From positions 1-13,855 of the forward strand of contig JAJRUK010000348.1 of NCBI GenBank assembly GCA_024277835.1: DNA of 13,855 nt, read 5' to 3'. Below, one piece after another: positions 13,426 through 13,855 of this stretch. The DNA is from Planctomycetota bacterium. GTDB lineage: Bacteria > Planctomycetota > Phycisphaerae > UBA1845. The notes below the pieces were generated by a model. It saw nothing but the letters and a program-made list of their open reading frames with translations. It was not told where the DNA came from and searched no databases. The position numbers and the translations under genes are program-made. Position 1 is the stretch's first letter, and each line of letters starts with the position of its first letter.

Positions 13426-13855
13426 TCACGGGAACAGCAGATTCCCAAAGGATAGGGGATCATAGGCGTTCCCCTGTGCTCTTGACCATGTGGAATACTC
13501 GTTCGCCACAATATCAAACCGCGTCACGTTGAACCCCCAAAAGACATTTCGGACAGGTCCATCACCAAACGACGAAAGTGGAATGCGCACCTCGGCGGTC
13601 CATCGATCTTCATCAAAGGAAACCGCCACATCGGCGTCCGCGGGCCAGGGGGTTCGCGCTCCCACCGGTGGGTGAAAACTGACGCCCTTTTCTGCAAGGT
13701 CCGACCCGCTTCGCTTGATAACGAGGTGGTAGATCGACTCGGGCGATCGCGTGGCAAGGTTAAGCGGATCAAACATCAATTCGACCAGTTCTTCACCGAC
13801 AGGAATCGTATCGTCGTACACGACGGCTTTGCGAGAGTGTGTCTGCGTTAGAATC
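13426..13855 (-). CDS. C-terminal part of a CBM9-like carbohydrate-binding domain protein (partial)
   Basis: The frame is open from the right edge (ILTQTHSRKAVVYDDTIPVG...) to a TGA at 13426, giving 142 visible residues; the N-terminus is outside the window. It looks like the second half of a beta-sandwich of the carbohydrate family 9 binding-like type. The support is EDRWTAEVRIPLSSFGD, then WGFNVTRFD, then STWSRAQGNAYDPLSFGNLLF, matching the usual order of a strand ending in RIP.S.., a WGFN.xR strand and a closing W... F..FG.L.F strand. Such domains occur in secreted sugar-binding proteins, glycosidases and outer-membrane proteins. No catalytic part is visible, so the overall function is unknown. 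It lies 72 bp upstream of the pseudopilin-like gene on the same strand. Confidence 0.65.
   Translation of the reverse strand, partial: ILTQTHSRKAVVYDDTIPVGEELVELMFDPLNLATRSPESIYHLVIKRSGSDLAEKGVSFHPPVGARTPWPADADVAVSFDEDRWTAEVRIPLSSFGDGPVRNVFWGFNVTRFDIVANEYSTWSRAQGNAYDPLSFGNLLFP

Noticed and set aside
1..13855. CRISPR array, toxin-antitoxin pair, restriction-modification or other defence genes
   Set aside because: No regularly spaced direct repeats and no proteins with matching domains were seen anywhere in the window.

Overview
The window looks like a chromosomal segment of a planctomycete, probably of the Phycisphaerae side of the phylum. This is an inference from several independent signs. 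The integrase C-terminus has the 'SAATEVRKAFGLEAAQ..LGH' style I associate with planctomycetes. There is a pseudopilin-like protein with an RAFTLIELLVV leader and an H-x9-D tail. There is also a secreted cysteine-rich 'GACC' repeat protein ending in an IPTL-CTERM-like sorting tail, and the intergenic inverted repeats are of kinds I associate with this phylum. No rRNA or other phylogenetic marker settles it; dnaK is the best gene for placement.

Layout. (1) Positions 1-1460 look like the edge of an integrated element: a gene start running off the left edge, a tyrosine recombinase (181-1347, minus) and two perfect palindromes between it and an intact tRNA-Met(CAT) gene (1461-1534, minus). The integrase lies just beyond the 3' end of the tRNA, the classical arrangement for tRNA-targeted islands. 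(2) Positions 1669-4346 hold housekeeping genes: dnaK (minus) divergent from a small tandem-ACT-domain protein (plus). (3) Positions 4347-6338: an inverted-repeat element, then a two-gene operon joined by a GTGA overlap. It encodes a four-helix CopD/HemJ-like membrane protein and an enolase-superfamily enzyme of the muconate-cycloisomerase subgroup. (4) Positions 6396-9316 (minus): two consecutive TPR proteins 14 bp apart, divergent from an AMP-forming acyl ligase (9558-11027, plus). (5) Positions 11121-12296 (plus): the cysteine-rich cell-surface or secreted protein. (6) Positions 12297-12492: a convergent gap filled by two repeat hairpins. (7) Positions 12493-13855 (minus): a pseudopilin-like protein and the C-terminal part of a CBM9-like protein that runs off the right edge.

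The genes do not form one obvious pathway. Most of the window is ordinary chromosome with short transcription units. The parts most worth a second look are the 391-residue cysteine-rich protein, which has six modules with near-identical cysteine spacing plus a different ten-cysteine insert, and the island boundary with its palindromes. I found no CRISPR array, toxin-antitoxin pair, restriction system or recognisable defence system.
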